From contig CAZYYO010000026.1 in assembly GCA_964650965.1 (NCBI GenBank), positions 1-32,270 of the forward strand: a DNA stretch of 32,270 nucleotides, read 5' to 3'. The DNA is from CAZYYO01 sp964650965. Its GTDB lineage: Bacteria; Bacillota; Clostridia; Lachnospirales; Lachnospiraceae. Of the stretch, positions 15,351 through 23,786 are shown piece by piece. Every line of letters begins with the position of its first letter. Position 1 is the first letter of the stretch. A program made the translations under genes and the position numbers. The notes below the pieces were generated by a model that worked only from the letters and a program-made list of their open reading frames with translations, did not search any database and was not told the DNA's origin.

Positions 15351-16521
15351 CATAGGCGGCTACCGGTCCAATGTAGTCTTCTTTTGCGGCCAAGGTGGAG
15401 TAAATAATTCGATTTTCGTTGTAGCGTTCATCATAGGACTTGCATCGCTCAATTAAGAGCTGGCGAATCTGGGCGTCCTTGAAGAGCCGTCCGCATAGGA
15501 CTACGCGATTTGGTGCTAAGATGGTCATGGAATTTACAATGGTTCTGGCAAACAGGTCAATGGCTTCATCATATACGTCGCTCTCTCCCTTGGACTTGGC
15601 CTGAAGGTATGCTCCGGCAAATCCATCCTGGCAAAAGGGCTTAAGTTCATTCATCGCCTGATAGGACACCTTGGTTTCCAGACATCCATGGCGACCACAG
15701 CTGCACAGCTTTCCATTTCTTTCTACAATGAAATGTCCCAGCTCTGCTGCTTTCCCCCTGCGGCCCTCATATACCTTATTATCAATTACAATGGTGCTTC
15801 CAACACCAGGTCCCCATTTAATCACCAATAGATTGTCATACTGCTTGCCTAAACCATACATCAGCTCCGCCATGGCAAAGGCATTTACGTTATTCTCAAT
15901 GATTGCTGGTAATCCCAGGGCTTTGGAAAGGATGGGACACACCATCACTTCCTGCTTCCAGATTCCATATGCCTGTACACTGCTGCCCTTTTCCTGGTCT
16001 ACGATTCCTGTAATTGCAACAGAGATGCCTTGTATTTTCCTTTTCCAGCCAGGGTGCTCTTCCATCATCTTCTGGCAACTGGTAATGATTGCCTCCAGCA
16101 GAACCATGGGATCGCCCGGTTGCGTATTCACGCTGCCTTTCCCGGGTTCAGATGAAGTCTCACAGACCCCGGTTCTGGTATTTAAGGTTTGAAGCTCCTT
16201 AATATCCCCTCGCATATTACACAATGCCACCGTGGTACGTTCCTGTTCAATATTAATGGCAAAGAGATAGGTCCAGTCGTAGTTAATATCCAGATATACT
16301 TTTCTTCGACCTGCTCCGGCACCTTTTTCTGTGGCACCGGTCTCAAAAAGCATCCCCTGGGATATAAATTCTGTACAAATCTGTGTAACGGCTGCAGGGG
16401 TTAGTCCTGTGGCACCTGCAATGTCCTTTCTGGATACTGGTCCCACTTCACAGATATAATTTAAAATAGAGGAACGATTCTGTTTTTTTACCTGCCCCAT
16501 ATTCATTCCAGCATGCTTCAT
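15331..16521 (-). CDS. ROK-family transcriptional regulator of the SQ operon
   Basis: A 396-residue XylR/NagC-type repressor. An N-terminal winged helix covers about 12-60 (RKDIAGATGLTPAAVTQICTEF). The sugar-kinase-fold ROK domain has the zinc site His263 with CSCGRHGCLE (273-282) and the ENNVNAFAMAE motif (209-219). It probably binds sulfoquinovose or a derivative and releases an operator; the effector is inferred. It is the last gene of the seven-gene minus-strand operon, 43 bp after the isomerase gene. The likely operator is the inverted repeat at 23760-23786 over the operon promoter. Residues about 119-135 form a Ser/Gly-rich insertion after the first ROK strands. The final codons (AAYVHHEIF and stop) lie inside the right arm of the large inverted repeat. 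The SD GAGGAG before the ATG at 16521 is good. Confidence 0.93.
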   Translation of the reverse strand: MKHAGMNMGQVKKQNRSSILNYICEVGPVSRKDIAGATGLTPAAVTQICTEFISQGMLFETGATEKGAGAGRRKVYLDINYDWTYLFAINIEQERTTVALCNMRGDIKELQTLNTRTGVCETSSEPGKGSVNTQPGDPMVLLEAIITSCQKMMEEHPGWKRKIQGISVAITGIVDQEKGSSVQAYGIWKQEVMVCPILSKALGLPAIIENNVNAFAMAELMYGLGKQYDNLLVIKWGPGVGSTIVIDNKVYEGRRGKAAELGHFIVERNGKLCSCGRHGCLETKVSYQAMNELKPFCQDGFAGAYLQAKSKGESDVYDEAIDLFARTIVNSMTILAPNRVVLCGRLFKDAQIRQLLIERCKSYDERYNENRIIYSTLAAKEDYIGPVAAYVHHEIF

Positions 16522-16564
16522 ATTAGTTCTCTCCTCGTTTCGCTAAATACTGCTTCACAGCTGT

Positions 16565-17905
16565 CTAAATATGAAATATCTCCATATTCAGCATATGTGC
16601 CAATGCAGTAAGCTCTGATATCTTATCTCCATATATTACCACAAAATGAGGCTCCCAGCCTTCTTTTACACTTTTCGAAATAATTTCAGATGCATCGTCC
16701 TTCATTTTTACAACCACAGAGGTCCCATTAAACTGCTTTGGTTTATCTAATGCCTCTCCAGGAGCAATAAAGAATCGGAAGCTTCCATCTGCCTTTCTTC
16801 CTATGCGAAATACCGTAACTGCTTCACAGGGCTTACAGCCAAAGTCTAAGGTTGGTCCAATCTTACGATTACAGTGAACATCCACCTGTGCTCCCCTGTC
16901 CTGTCTTGCCAGGGAGCAGGCCGCTGTTCCGCAATGCCAGAAGGTAATGGTATTCTCCTGTTCATCCATAGAGACCGGGTCCCCAAAGAAGGTAGGTACT
17001 CCTGTAAGCTCCATACCCAGATACATAGACAATGCTCCGTAGGTATCTGCTTCGCAGCTAGCAGCTACTCCCAGATCATTTAGCATGGCCAGCACTGCAC
17101 ATACCGGTGTTCCAAAGGCTGTGAAGAAATCTGGCCAGCAGCGGGAGGCCAGGGCTTTAATATTTTGACTTGTAACATATTCCTTGTATGCTTTATATAG
17201 ACGGGCAAAATCAAATCGATTTTTTGCAGGCGTATTTTCCAGCCCACACATCCGCTGGGATGCATCTGCTACATAGGCTTCCACCTCTTCCTGGGTATAG
17301 GACTTGGCAACATCTATCAACTCCCGTACCTCTATAGACTTTAAGGTTACCCCAAAGTTCTGTAACATTTCCGTATCTAACGCCCTTCCAAATCCAAAGC
17401 CCTCTGGGGTATGACCTACCGCTGCCAAGGTAAGGTGCTTCATCTCATAACGCAGTCTTGCAGCCTCAATGGTAGCTGCTATCTGGTGTTTTACTGCCTC
17501 CTCCTGAGGTGCTCCAAACACATATTCAAATTCTTCCTGACGAAAGCTGCGAATTGCATTAGCTGCAGAATAGGCTCCGGTAAGGGAATTCAAGCGAAGC
17601 CGTCCTCCATCAATGACTGGCTCTCTTAAGGTCCACAGTAGCAGTGGACAATCAAACCGCTTTAAAACTTCACTGGCATAGGCTGCGTTTGCAAATGTAA
17701 TATTTTGCAGCACAATCAAGTCTGGATGAATGGTATCCAAAAATGTATCCAGCAAATCAAGTGACAGCAGCATTTCCTCCGGCACTGCCACGCCGTCCGA
17801 CAGGCCTTTTAACAGCTCTACTGATTTATCAAATTCTTTTTTCGCACTCACTAATTCAAATGTAGGTACTCCAATGGGTATATATGCTACCTGGAATTCT
17901 GACAT
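16565..17905 (-). CDS. sftI: Sulfoquinovose isomerase (fucose/arabinose isomerase family)
   Basis: Predicted to convert sulfoquinovose to 6-deoxy-6-sulfofructose, step two of the sulfo-TAL route. The 446-residue protein has the L-fucose/L-arabinose isomerase fold. Likely metal ligands are Glu285 in SCEADTYGAL, Asp309 in FGDPVSMDE and His324 in FWHCG. Length and motifs fit the family; specificity comes from context, since it lies with a YihQ-type SQase and a single-domain transaldolase. It follows the TauE gene by 69 bp and precedes the ROK gene by 43 bp. The ATG at 17905 has AAGGAA nearby. E. coli uses an unrelated isomerase (YihS) for the same step. The symbol follows the Bacillus sft naming and is provisional. 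Confidence 0.82.
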   Translation of the reverse strand: MSEFQVAYIPIGVPTFELVSAKKEFDKSVELLKGLSDGVAVPEEMLLSLDLLDTFLDTIHPDLIVLQNITFANAAYASEVLKRFDCPLLLWTLREPVIDGGRLRLNSLTGAYSAANAIRSFRQEEFEYVFGAPQEEAVKHQIAATIEAARLRYEMKHLTLAAVGHTPEGFGFGRALDTEMLQNFGVTLKSIEVRELIDVAKSYTQEEVEAYVADASQRMCGLENTPAKNRFDFARLYKAYKEYVTSQNIKALASRCWPDFFTAFGTPVCAVLAMLNDLGVAASCEADTYGALSMYLGMELTGVPTFFGDPVSMDEQENTITFWHCGTAACSLARQDRGAQVDVHCNRKIGPTLDFGCKPCEAVTVFRIGRKADGSFRFFIAPGEALDKPKQFNGTSVVVKMKDDASEIISKSVKEGWEPHFVVIYGDKISELTALAHMLNMEIFHI

Positions 17906-17974
17906 AATATTTCCTTCTTTCTATTAACAATCTGTAATAACAAATGGGGTAGTTCATAGATGTGCTTAACATCC

Positions 17975-18607
17975 TTATTTTATTAACAGGGTAACTCCAG
18001 AAATCAGCAGCAGCACATAGGTAAGTACCATGAAAAAGTGCTGGCTCATTCTTTTATATAGCTTTCCCCCAAGATACATCCCTATCAGCAGAAATGGAAT
18101 GGCAAACAGCTGGGTTTTCATTAAGGCTGCATTCCACAATCCTGCCCGAATATCATCCACTAGAATCATGGAATTTAACACAATCCACACCGTACTAATT
18201 GTGGCACGAAAGGATGCCTTGTCCTTCATTCGCCTGGTAAGATATCCTATCAAAAGCGGTCCGCCTGAGACAAAGATTCCATGGACGATACCAGCGGCGG
18301 CAAGAAGACATACATTTCCCACCACAGCATAGGCTGACTGTATTCCAGATAGGGCACTGGAAGTGCCAGCACCTTCTGCTGCCACTGCCGCCTTGGTCTC
18401 AGATTTCTTCCAGTTCACCAGCTTTCGATTCCCTGCAAAGACATAGATTCCAGACAACAGCCCCAGTACATTTAACACCGGCTTAGCCGTATCATACCCC
18501 ACCAGCATCAAGCTGGGAGGCATAGCAAGAATGGTTCCAGCGAAGCCTGTGATTCCCTGAATAATATTAGATAGCAGGATGACAATATAAAAGAGTAATT
18601 CCTTCAT
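17975..18607 (-). CDS. TauE/SafE-family sulfonate exporter, short form
   Basis: A membrane protein of the TauE/SafE family, several members of which export organosulfonates; here it should release DHPS or sulfolactate. The two half-repeat signatures are visible: NIIQGITGFAGTILAMPP near the N-terminus and GIVHGIFVSGGPLLIGYL in the middle. The protein has only 210 residues, against about 250 for the family. After NWKKSE (66-71) a hydrophilic Ala/Ser/Gly-rich stretch of about 30 residues stands where one or two membrane helices are expected, leaving about six. The frame is intact. The start is 3 bp after the reductase stop, and its SD (AGAAGG) lies within the end of that gene, so coupling is tight. 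In sft clusters the exporter has been called SftE; equivalence is inferred. Confidence 0.83.
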   Translation of the reverse strand: MKELLFYIVILLSNIIQGITGFAGTILAMPPSLMLVGYDTAKPVLNVLGLLSGIYVFAGNRKLVNWKKSETKAAVAAEGAGTSSALSGIQSAYAVVGNVCLLAAAGIVHGIFVSGGPLLIGYLTRRMKDKASFRATISTVWIVLNSMILVDDIRAGLWNAALMKTQLFAIPFLLIGMYLGGKLYKRMSQHFFMVLTYVLLLISGVTLLIK

Positions 18608-18610
18608 AAA

Positions 18611-19474
18611 TTATGCCTTCTGGTCACGAACCACCTTCACAGTAGCACAGAAATCCTCTCTGCCTAAGCCTGCTGCCATGGCGTCACTGTATACACGAAC
18701 CGCATTTGCCTCTCCTGGCATAGACAGCTGACATTCCTTTGCCAGATTCATGCAGATATTTACGTCCTTGTTCATATTTTCCACAGAAAATGCCGTGGTA
18801 TAATCTTCTTTTGCAATAGCCTCCTTCTTAGAATCCAAATAGAAGTTCTGTCCTCCACCATAGGAAATTGCCTGGGCAAATTTCATAATATCAATTCCAT
18901 TGGCTGCTGCAAGTGCAGACGTCTCATTTACACCATTTTGAATCTGGGATACTAGGGCATTATGACAGATTTTCATAACCAGTCCCTTGCCATTATCTCC
19001 CATACGCACTACATTTTCGCCCATATACAGTAAGATTGGACGCATCTTCTCATAGACAGTTTCCTCTCCACCTACGTAGATGCCCAGCTTACCGGCAATG
19101 GCTGCCGGCTTACTCTTAACTACTGGTGCATCTATAAACTGTGCTCCTGTAGCCTTTACCATCTGGGATATCTCAACGGATACGGATGGGTCGATGGTAC
19201 TCATGTCAATACAGGTCTTGTCTGCATTTAGCACTGGTAGAATCTCTTGATAGACACTTCTGGAATGCTCTGACTTGGGAACCATGGAAATAATAACGTC
19301 TGCCTGCTGTGCCACTTCCTTGGAGCTTGTACATGCAACTGCTCCAACCGCTGCAAGCTGAGCTACTTTTTCCTCTACAAAATCAAATACATATACCTGA
19401 TCATCATGTTTTTTTACAATATTTTCACACATGGACTCCCCCATGATACCTAACCCGATAAAACCAATCTTCAT
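18611..19474 (-). CDS. Predicted sulfolactaldehyde reductase (beta-hydroxyacid dehydrogenase family)
   Basis: A 287-residue NAD(P)H-dependent enzyme of the 3-hydroxyisobutyrate dehydrogenase family. The Rossmann motif GFIGLGIMG lies at 4-12, the substrate loop DAPVVKSKPAAIAGKLG at 115-131, and the catalytic Lys168 in GKGLVMKICHN. E. coli YihU of the same family reduces sulfolactaldehyde to 2,3-dihydroxypropane-1-sulfonate. With no aldehyde dehydrogenase in the operon, reduction to DHPS is the expected outcome for a fermenter. The substrate loop has Lys120 and Lys122 where YihU, as I recall, has an Arg for the sulfonate. I start it at the ATG at 19474 with AGGAAG 8 nt away; the open frame to 19507 overlaps the transaldolase stop. 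It is third from last among the metabolic genes and coupled to TauE. Confidence 0.85.
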   Translation of the reverse strand: MKIGFIGLGIMGESMCENIVKKHDDQVYVFDFVEEKVAQLAAVGAVACTSSKEVAQQADVIISMVPKSEHSRSVYQEILPVLNADKTCIDMSTIDPSVSVEISQMVKATGAQFIDAPVVKSKPAAIAGKLGIYVGGEETVYEKMRPILLYMGENVVRMGDNGKGLVMKICHNALVSQIQNGVNETSALAAANGIDIMKFAQAISYGGGQNFYLDSKKEAIAKEDYTTAFSVENMNKDVNICMNLAKECQLSMPGEANAVRVYSDAMAAGLGREDFCATVKVVRDQKA

Positions 19475-19506
19475 TGTATGCTCTTCCTTTCTCTCACTAC
19501 CAAACA

Positions 19507-20193
19507 TTATTCTGTCACCGTATTGTCCCAGGCTTCCTGGAAGGTTCCAATTCCCTGGGTGGTATAAGCATGCTTCATGCTATCCTGATATACACCAAGA
19601 CCGGCTGTTACGATATCTGCACCTGCTACTGCACAATCTGTCATTTGCTTTGGAGTACGAACTGCTGCACAGATAATTTCCGTTTTGCCATAGAATCCAT
19701 AATTCTTATAAATGTTTACAATCTGCTGAATGTATTCTCTGCAGTCCTCGCCATTTGCTTCCTTCCATCCGATAAAGGGAGATACAAACTTGGAGCCATT
19801 CTTGGCTGGCAGTAATGCCTGTGCTGCTGAGAAAATTAAAGTTACGTTGGTACGAATGCCCGTTTGTTCTAAGCGTCTTGCAGCAATTACCCCCTGCTCT
19901 GTAGCTGGAATTTTAATAACGAAGTTGGTGCAGATTGCAGAAATCTTCCGGGCTTCTTCCACCATCATATCTGCATCATCTAAATGAGGATTGATTTCCA
20001 CGGAAATAGGGAACTTCTCATATCCCTCAAGTCCTTCCTCTTTCACCCAGGCAGCCATATCGGTAATGGCTGTCATAAAGGGCTTGCCGCTTAACATAAT
20101 ATGTTTTGGATTGGTGGTTACACCATCAATTCCAAAGGTGTTGTAAGCATATTTGATTTCGTCCATTTTTGCACTGTCTAAAAAATATTTCAT
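19507..20193 (-). CDS. sftT: 6-deoxy-6-sulfofructose transaldolase
   Basis: Predicted to cleave sulfofructose, passing dihydroxyacetone to an acceptor (glyceraldehyde-3-phosphate gives fructose-6-phosphate) and releasing sulfolactaldehyde; this is the defining sulfo-TAL step. The 228-residue single-domain aldolase has the family's Asp6 (FLDSA), GVTTNPK (24-30), the Schiff-base Lys94 in NFVIKIPATEQG, Thr118 in NVTLIFS, and VSPFIGW (137-143). An AGGAGG site precedes the ATG at 20193. It lies 57 bp downstream of the symporter gene and 32 bp upstream of the reductase gene. It could be mistaken for fructose-6-phosphate aldolase or TalC; the SQase, isomerase and reductase neighbours favour sulfofructose. 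The name follows the Bacillus system and should be taken as provisional. Confidence 0.87.
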   Translation of the reverse strand: MKYFLDSAKMDEIKYAYNTFGIDGVTTNPKHIMLSGKPFMTAITDMAAWVKEEGLEGYEKFPISVEINPHLDDADMMVEEARKISAICTNFVIKIPATEQGVIAARRLEQTGIRTNVTLIFSAAQALLPAKNGSKFVSPFIGWKEANGEDCREYIQQIVNIYKNYGFYGKTEIICAAVRTPKQMTDCAVAGADIVTAGLGVYQDSMKHAYTTQGIGTFQEAWDNTVTE

Positions 20194-20250
20194 GATTCTT
20201 TTCCTCCTGACAATCTGTCATTTTCTTGTTGATTGTAATTTATGTGTTAT

Positions 20251-21735
20251 TTACTTATTTCTAAGTTTTAAAGCATTGTCCTTATTCCACAGCTTATTAT
20301 ATGCAAATCCGGTAACCTTCTCGCATACTGCAATTTCCTCTGGAGTTGCCTGGGAAGTATCTTCTCCCTTTCTTCTTGCAATCTCCTTTCGTACAATCTC
20401 AAATTCCGGTTTATTTAATGGGAACATTTTGGCAAATATTAAGGTCAGCACCATTAAAATAACTGGGGTGATTACATATACCAGAGCGATTCCCTGCTGG
20501 GTTGCTCCACTTTGTCTGCCTCCGGCAGCTGCAATAACCTCATCATAGCCAACCAGAGAAAGCTCTAATCCAATCATAGCTGAGATACATCCTGCTGCAA
20601 TTTTTCTTACAAAGGTTGCCATTCCGGAACAGGTTCCCGGCCGGTTCATGGATGTAATCAGCTCATCCACATCTGGCATATCTGCTAACATAGCGTAAAT
20701 ACTGGTGGAAGAGCCTGCCATACCTAGTCCGATGATAAAGGACAAAACTAAAATAATGGCAAAATTTACTCCCTCATAGGAGAAGAACAGCATGGCAATG
20801 GTAGCTATAATTCGAATAGGAAATCCCACCATAATTGGGAACTTCTTAGATGTTTTCGCCATTATTGGAGAGAAGAGAATGGTTCCTACGAACTGTGCCA
20901 GCAAAATCACTGCCATCAAATAGGTAAATCTTCCACCGCCATAGGCATTTAAAACATCATCCACATAATATACTGCCAGTCCAGTTACAATATCAGCAGC
21001 TCCCTGTCCACACAAAAAGATACCTATAAAAATCCGGAAGGTTCTGCTCTTATATACGGTAAAGGACTGGGCAAAGCTTTCCTTAAAGCTGATTTTTACT
21101 ACAGGACGTTCCTTCTCCCAGGTTCCAAAAAAGGTTATCAGAATGACAAAAAAGAATACCACGCCAAAAATCCATGCCACTGTAAAATAGCCTGCCGGAT
21201 TGGTATTATCCTTAATAACAATCGTAGGTATTAAGCCTGCAAGAATCGCTCCAAAGGTGGAGAAAATCATTCTTGTTCCAGAGAATTTACTACGAATTGT
21301 GTAGTCATCCACCATATCCGGAAGCAATCCATTGTATGGCACCATAACAATGGTAAAGCCCGTGGAGAACAGCATGTACATTAGGACATAAAACAGATAT
21401 TGTCCCATGGTGGATTCACTGCGAAATCCAATCCACATAAGTACAAAGGTTACCGCGGATATAATACTTCCAATTAGAATATACAGTCGCTTAGAGCCAA
21501 ACCTGGACTTGGTGCGATCTACAATATTTCCCATCAGCGGATCTGTAACTGCATCCCACACCTTACCAATCAGTGGGATGGTACCTGCCAATGCCGGAGA
21601 CATTCCCAGAGACTTAGTTAGAAAGACGGTGAAAAAGGTTCCGATGATTACGAAGGCTCCTCCTCCGTAAATATCTGCAAATCCATATGCAGCTTTCGCC
21701 CACATACTGTTTTCCCGATTTTTATTTTGATTCAT
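20251..21735 (-). CDS. GPH-family sugar:cation symporter (predicted SQ/SQ-glycoside importer)
   Basis: A 494-residue, 12-helix glycoside-pentoside-hexuronide (MelB-like) transporter of the inner membrane. Typical features: the N-terminal AKAAYGFADIYGGG, the cytoplasmic DPLMGNIVDRTKSRFGSKR loop after helix 2, and the mid-protein MPYNGLLP-like stretch VPYNGLLPDM. E. coli YihO, the proposed SQ importer, is of the same family. As the second gene of the operon, 37 bp after the SQase gene, uptake of sulfoquinovose or sulfoquinovosyl glycerol is the natural prediction. Because the SQase has no signal peptide, glycosides are probably imported intact and cleaved inside. The SD before the ATG at 21735 is weak (GGGGG about 6 nt away). 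Confidence 0.9.
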   Translation of the reverse strand: MNQNKNRENSMWAKAAYGFADIYGGGAFVIIGTFFTVFLTKSLGMSPALAGTIPLIGKVWDAVTDPLMGNIVDRTKSRFGSKRLYILIGSIISAVTFVLMWIGFRSESTMGQYLFYVLMYMLFSTGFTIVMVPYNGLLPDMVDDYTIRSKFSGTRMIFSTFGAILAGLIPTIVIKDNTNPAGYFTVAWIFGVVFFFVILITFFGTWEKERPVVKISFKESFAQSFTVYKSRTFRIFIGIFLCGQGAADIVTGLAVYYVDDVLNAYGGGRFTYLMAVILLAQFVGTILFSPIMAKTSKKFPIMVGFPIRIIATIAMLFFSYEGVNFAIILVLSFIIGLGMAGSSTSIYAMLADMPDVDELITSMNRPGTCSGMATFVRKIAAGCISAMIGLELSLVGYDEVIAAAGGRQSGATQQGIALVYVITPVILMVLTLIFAKMFPLNKPEFEIVRKEIARRKGEDTSQATPEEIAVCEKVTGFAYNKLWNKDNALKLRNK

Positions 21736-21772
21736 TGTAAAACCCCCATTTTCTATTTCCTATTTGATTTCT

Positions 21773-23710
21773 CTACATTTCCCCCAGCTGCATCAACAGC
21801 TGATAATATGCACTGTCTTTTCTCACAAACACCGGTGGCTCACCCATGGGAGCCTCCATCCATACCTGCTTCTGTGCATATTCCTTCCCTGTAAAAACAT
21901 GAATCCAGGTATCCTTGGGCAGATAACACGCTCGACCTTGTGCCCCTTCTTCCAGTACTGGTGCCACCAGAACATCTCTTCCCAGAAGATATTCTGTCAT
22001 TTCCTCATATGCCTCCGATTCATCATAATGATAAAACAGGGGACGCATCACCGGTGTTCCCAGCTTTTGCTGCTGCAGCACCAAATCTATCAGATATGGT
22101 TTGAGCAGAGCATGCATACGGGAGCATTTTGCAAGCTGTGCTAGAAGCTCAGCATCATCATCAAACTGCACATCATTTACCGGCTGGTTGCCTTCATGAG
22201 TACGAAGCAGTGGGGAAAACACGTTCATCTCCTCCCAACGCATCAACAGCTCTTTGGTTCTACGCATGTGCATAATCGTGGTATAGCCACCTGCATCAGA
22301 ATGAGTAACGCCATAACCGCTCATTGCAAGAGATAAGGTAGCCGGAATCACAGAGGGCAATCCATCATCCACGGACCAGTCCACATGCTGATCGCCTGTC
22401 CACATCATGGTAGATGCACCGATGGTTCCTGTATGACCTGCTCTGGTAAAGAAGAATACCTCTTGTGTAACTCCACATTCCTGTATCGCCTCCTGATTCA
22501 TCTTCGCCCAGATAGCTGGCCATTGGTTGTGAAGCACCTTAGGGTCCTCCCCGCTGTATAACACGGCATCTATGGGAAGATATTCTCCAAAGTCAGCCAT
22601 CCAGCCGCCCATGCCCAGACCAATCATATTTTCCTTAATCAAGTTCTTGTACCACTGATAGGCCTGAGGATTGGTGAAATCTACCATGGCTGATGGAAAT
22701 GTGGTAATGGTTACCAGGTAGTCCTTACCTTGTGCATCCTTCACACAATATCCCTTCTTGGAAGCCTCCTGGTACAGCTCCTTCTCCAGTGCAATAAAAG
22801 GATTAATATATCCCAGAAAACGAATGCCCTGTTTCTTCCATTCCTTAATCTTCTCATCTAACCCGGGATACAGCTCTCTATCCCATTGCCAGTTCCACAT
22901 CACCTGATATCCGAATTTGGTACGGCGGCATCCCGACCAGTCCTGGCTCCAGATTCCCGCAATTTTCACTCCAGCCTTTTGCGCCTTCTCTATCTTCTCT
23001 TCTATCACCTGTGTGCCTTCCTGTACCGCAAGAATTGCCCCGTCATATATCCAATCCGGCAAGGTCTGCTGGCGTCCTAGAAGGGATGACAACTTCTCTG
23101 ATAATTCTGTAAATGTTTCCCCATGTTCTATTACAAAGGAAGGTGCTTCCTGAAGGTACAATACGGTTTCCTGTGGCTTGGAGAAATCAAATTCCGAATA
23201 TGCATTTACATTCACATGAACATAATAGCGTTCACTGGAGGTAAAGGTTGGCTGTGCATAATAGGATTCGTATTTTCCAAAGGGCAGTCGCTTCTTGGGA
23301 TGCTTTCCCATCAGCTTCTCTTTAATAATCTTCTTGGAAATTCGACTGGTGTTTTGATGCTCTGCCACCCAGATACGAACCTTTTCCCCCTTAAGGTTCA
23401 GCTTGGAATAGGTCTCTCCGCATCCGTATATGCTCTCCCCGGGTTGTGCCGGCAACGTAACCCAAAAGCGGTTTACATTTGCAGGTGGCTGTCCCTGATA
23501 CTGGGCGATAATACGTCCCCTGTCTTCTGTCACCTGAATCACATGGTTATCGCCAGTAGTGGCATCCTCATAGGTAAGAAGTGTGCCCTGTGGGATATCT
23601 TCCTTTTTCGCCAGCGTTAGTGACCGCTTGTTCTTTATCTTTTGTTTGTACTGAAAGCTGCCTCTGCTCATGGTAAAATGATTTTCCCCAAAATCCACAG
23701 CCAGCTTCAT
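21773..23710 (-). CDS. sftG: GH31 alpha-sulfoquinovosidase
   Basis: Releases sulfoquinovose from sulfoquinovosyl glycerol or sulfolipid headgroups. The 645-residue cytosolic protein (no signal peptide) follows E. coli YihQ through the catalytic domain. From my recollection of YihQ, the nucleophile is Asp373 in WMADFGEYLP (YihQ Asp405) and the acid/base is Asp440 in GDQHVDW (Asp472), at a constant offset of 32. Of the sulfonate-recognition set described as Q-Q-R-W-Y, Gln230, Gln256, Trp272 and Tyr476 are kept, but the Arg301 position is Gln269 (GYQVMW). It is the first gene of the operon. No good SD lies before the ATG at 23710; the nearest, a GGGGGG run, is about 30 nt upstream. An in-frame AUU about 6-7 nt after that run is a speculative alternative start. 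Confidence 0.93.
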   Translation of the reverse strand: MKLAVDFGENHFTMSRGSFQYKQKIKNKRSLTLAKKEDIPQGTLLTYEDATTGDNHVIQVTEDRGRIIAQYQGQPPANVNRFWVTLPAQPGESIYGCGETYSKLNLKGEKVRIWVAEHQNTSRISKKIIKEKLMGKHPKKRLPFGKYESYYAQPTFTSSERYYVHVNVNAYSEFDFSKPQETVLYLQEAPSFVIEHGETFTELSEKLSSLLGRQQTLPDWIYDGAILAVQEGTQVIEEKIEKAQKAGVKIAGIWSQDWSGCRRTKFGYQVMWNWQWDRELYPGLDEKIKEWKKQGIRFLGYINPFIALEKELYQEASKKGYCVKDAQGKDYLVTITTFPSAMVDFTNPQAYQWYKNLIKENMIGLGMGGWMADFGEYLPIDAVLYSGEDPKVLHNQWPAIWAKMNQEAIQECGVTQEVFFFTRAGHTGTIGASTMMWTGDQHVDWSVDDGLPSVIPATLSLAMSGYGVTHSDAGGYTTIMHMRRTKELLMRWEEMNVFSPLLRTHEGNQPVNDVQFDDDAELLAQLAKCSRMHALLKPYLIDLVLQQQKLGTPVMRPLFYHYDESEAYEEMTEYLLGRDVLVAPVLEEGAQGRACYLPKDTWIHVFTGKEYAQKQVWMEAPMGEPPVFVRKDSAYYQLLMQLGEM

Positions 23711-23759
23711 GTTGCATACATCTGTAATATTAATAAAAATCCCCCCTTAATCATGTTTT

Positions 23760-23786
23760 TAATTAATTAATCATTTTAATTAATTA
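23760..23786. promoter_or_regulatory. Inverted-repeat operator candidate for the ROK regulator
   Basis: TAATTAATTAA (23760-23770) and TTAATTAATTA (23776-23786) form a perfect 11-bp inverted repeat with a 5-bp spacer. It overlaps the -10 box and start region of the SQ operon promoter, the classic place for a repressor site. ROK repressors bind AT-rich inverted repeats of this kind. No second copy was noticed in the window. Confidence 0.65.

Noticed and set aside
19507..20193. Ordinary pentose-phosphate transaldolase or fructose-6-phosphate aldolase
   Set aside because: Possible by fold, but the operon with a YihQ-type SQase, SQ-type isomerase and sulfolactaldehyde-type reductase makes sulfofructose the better call.
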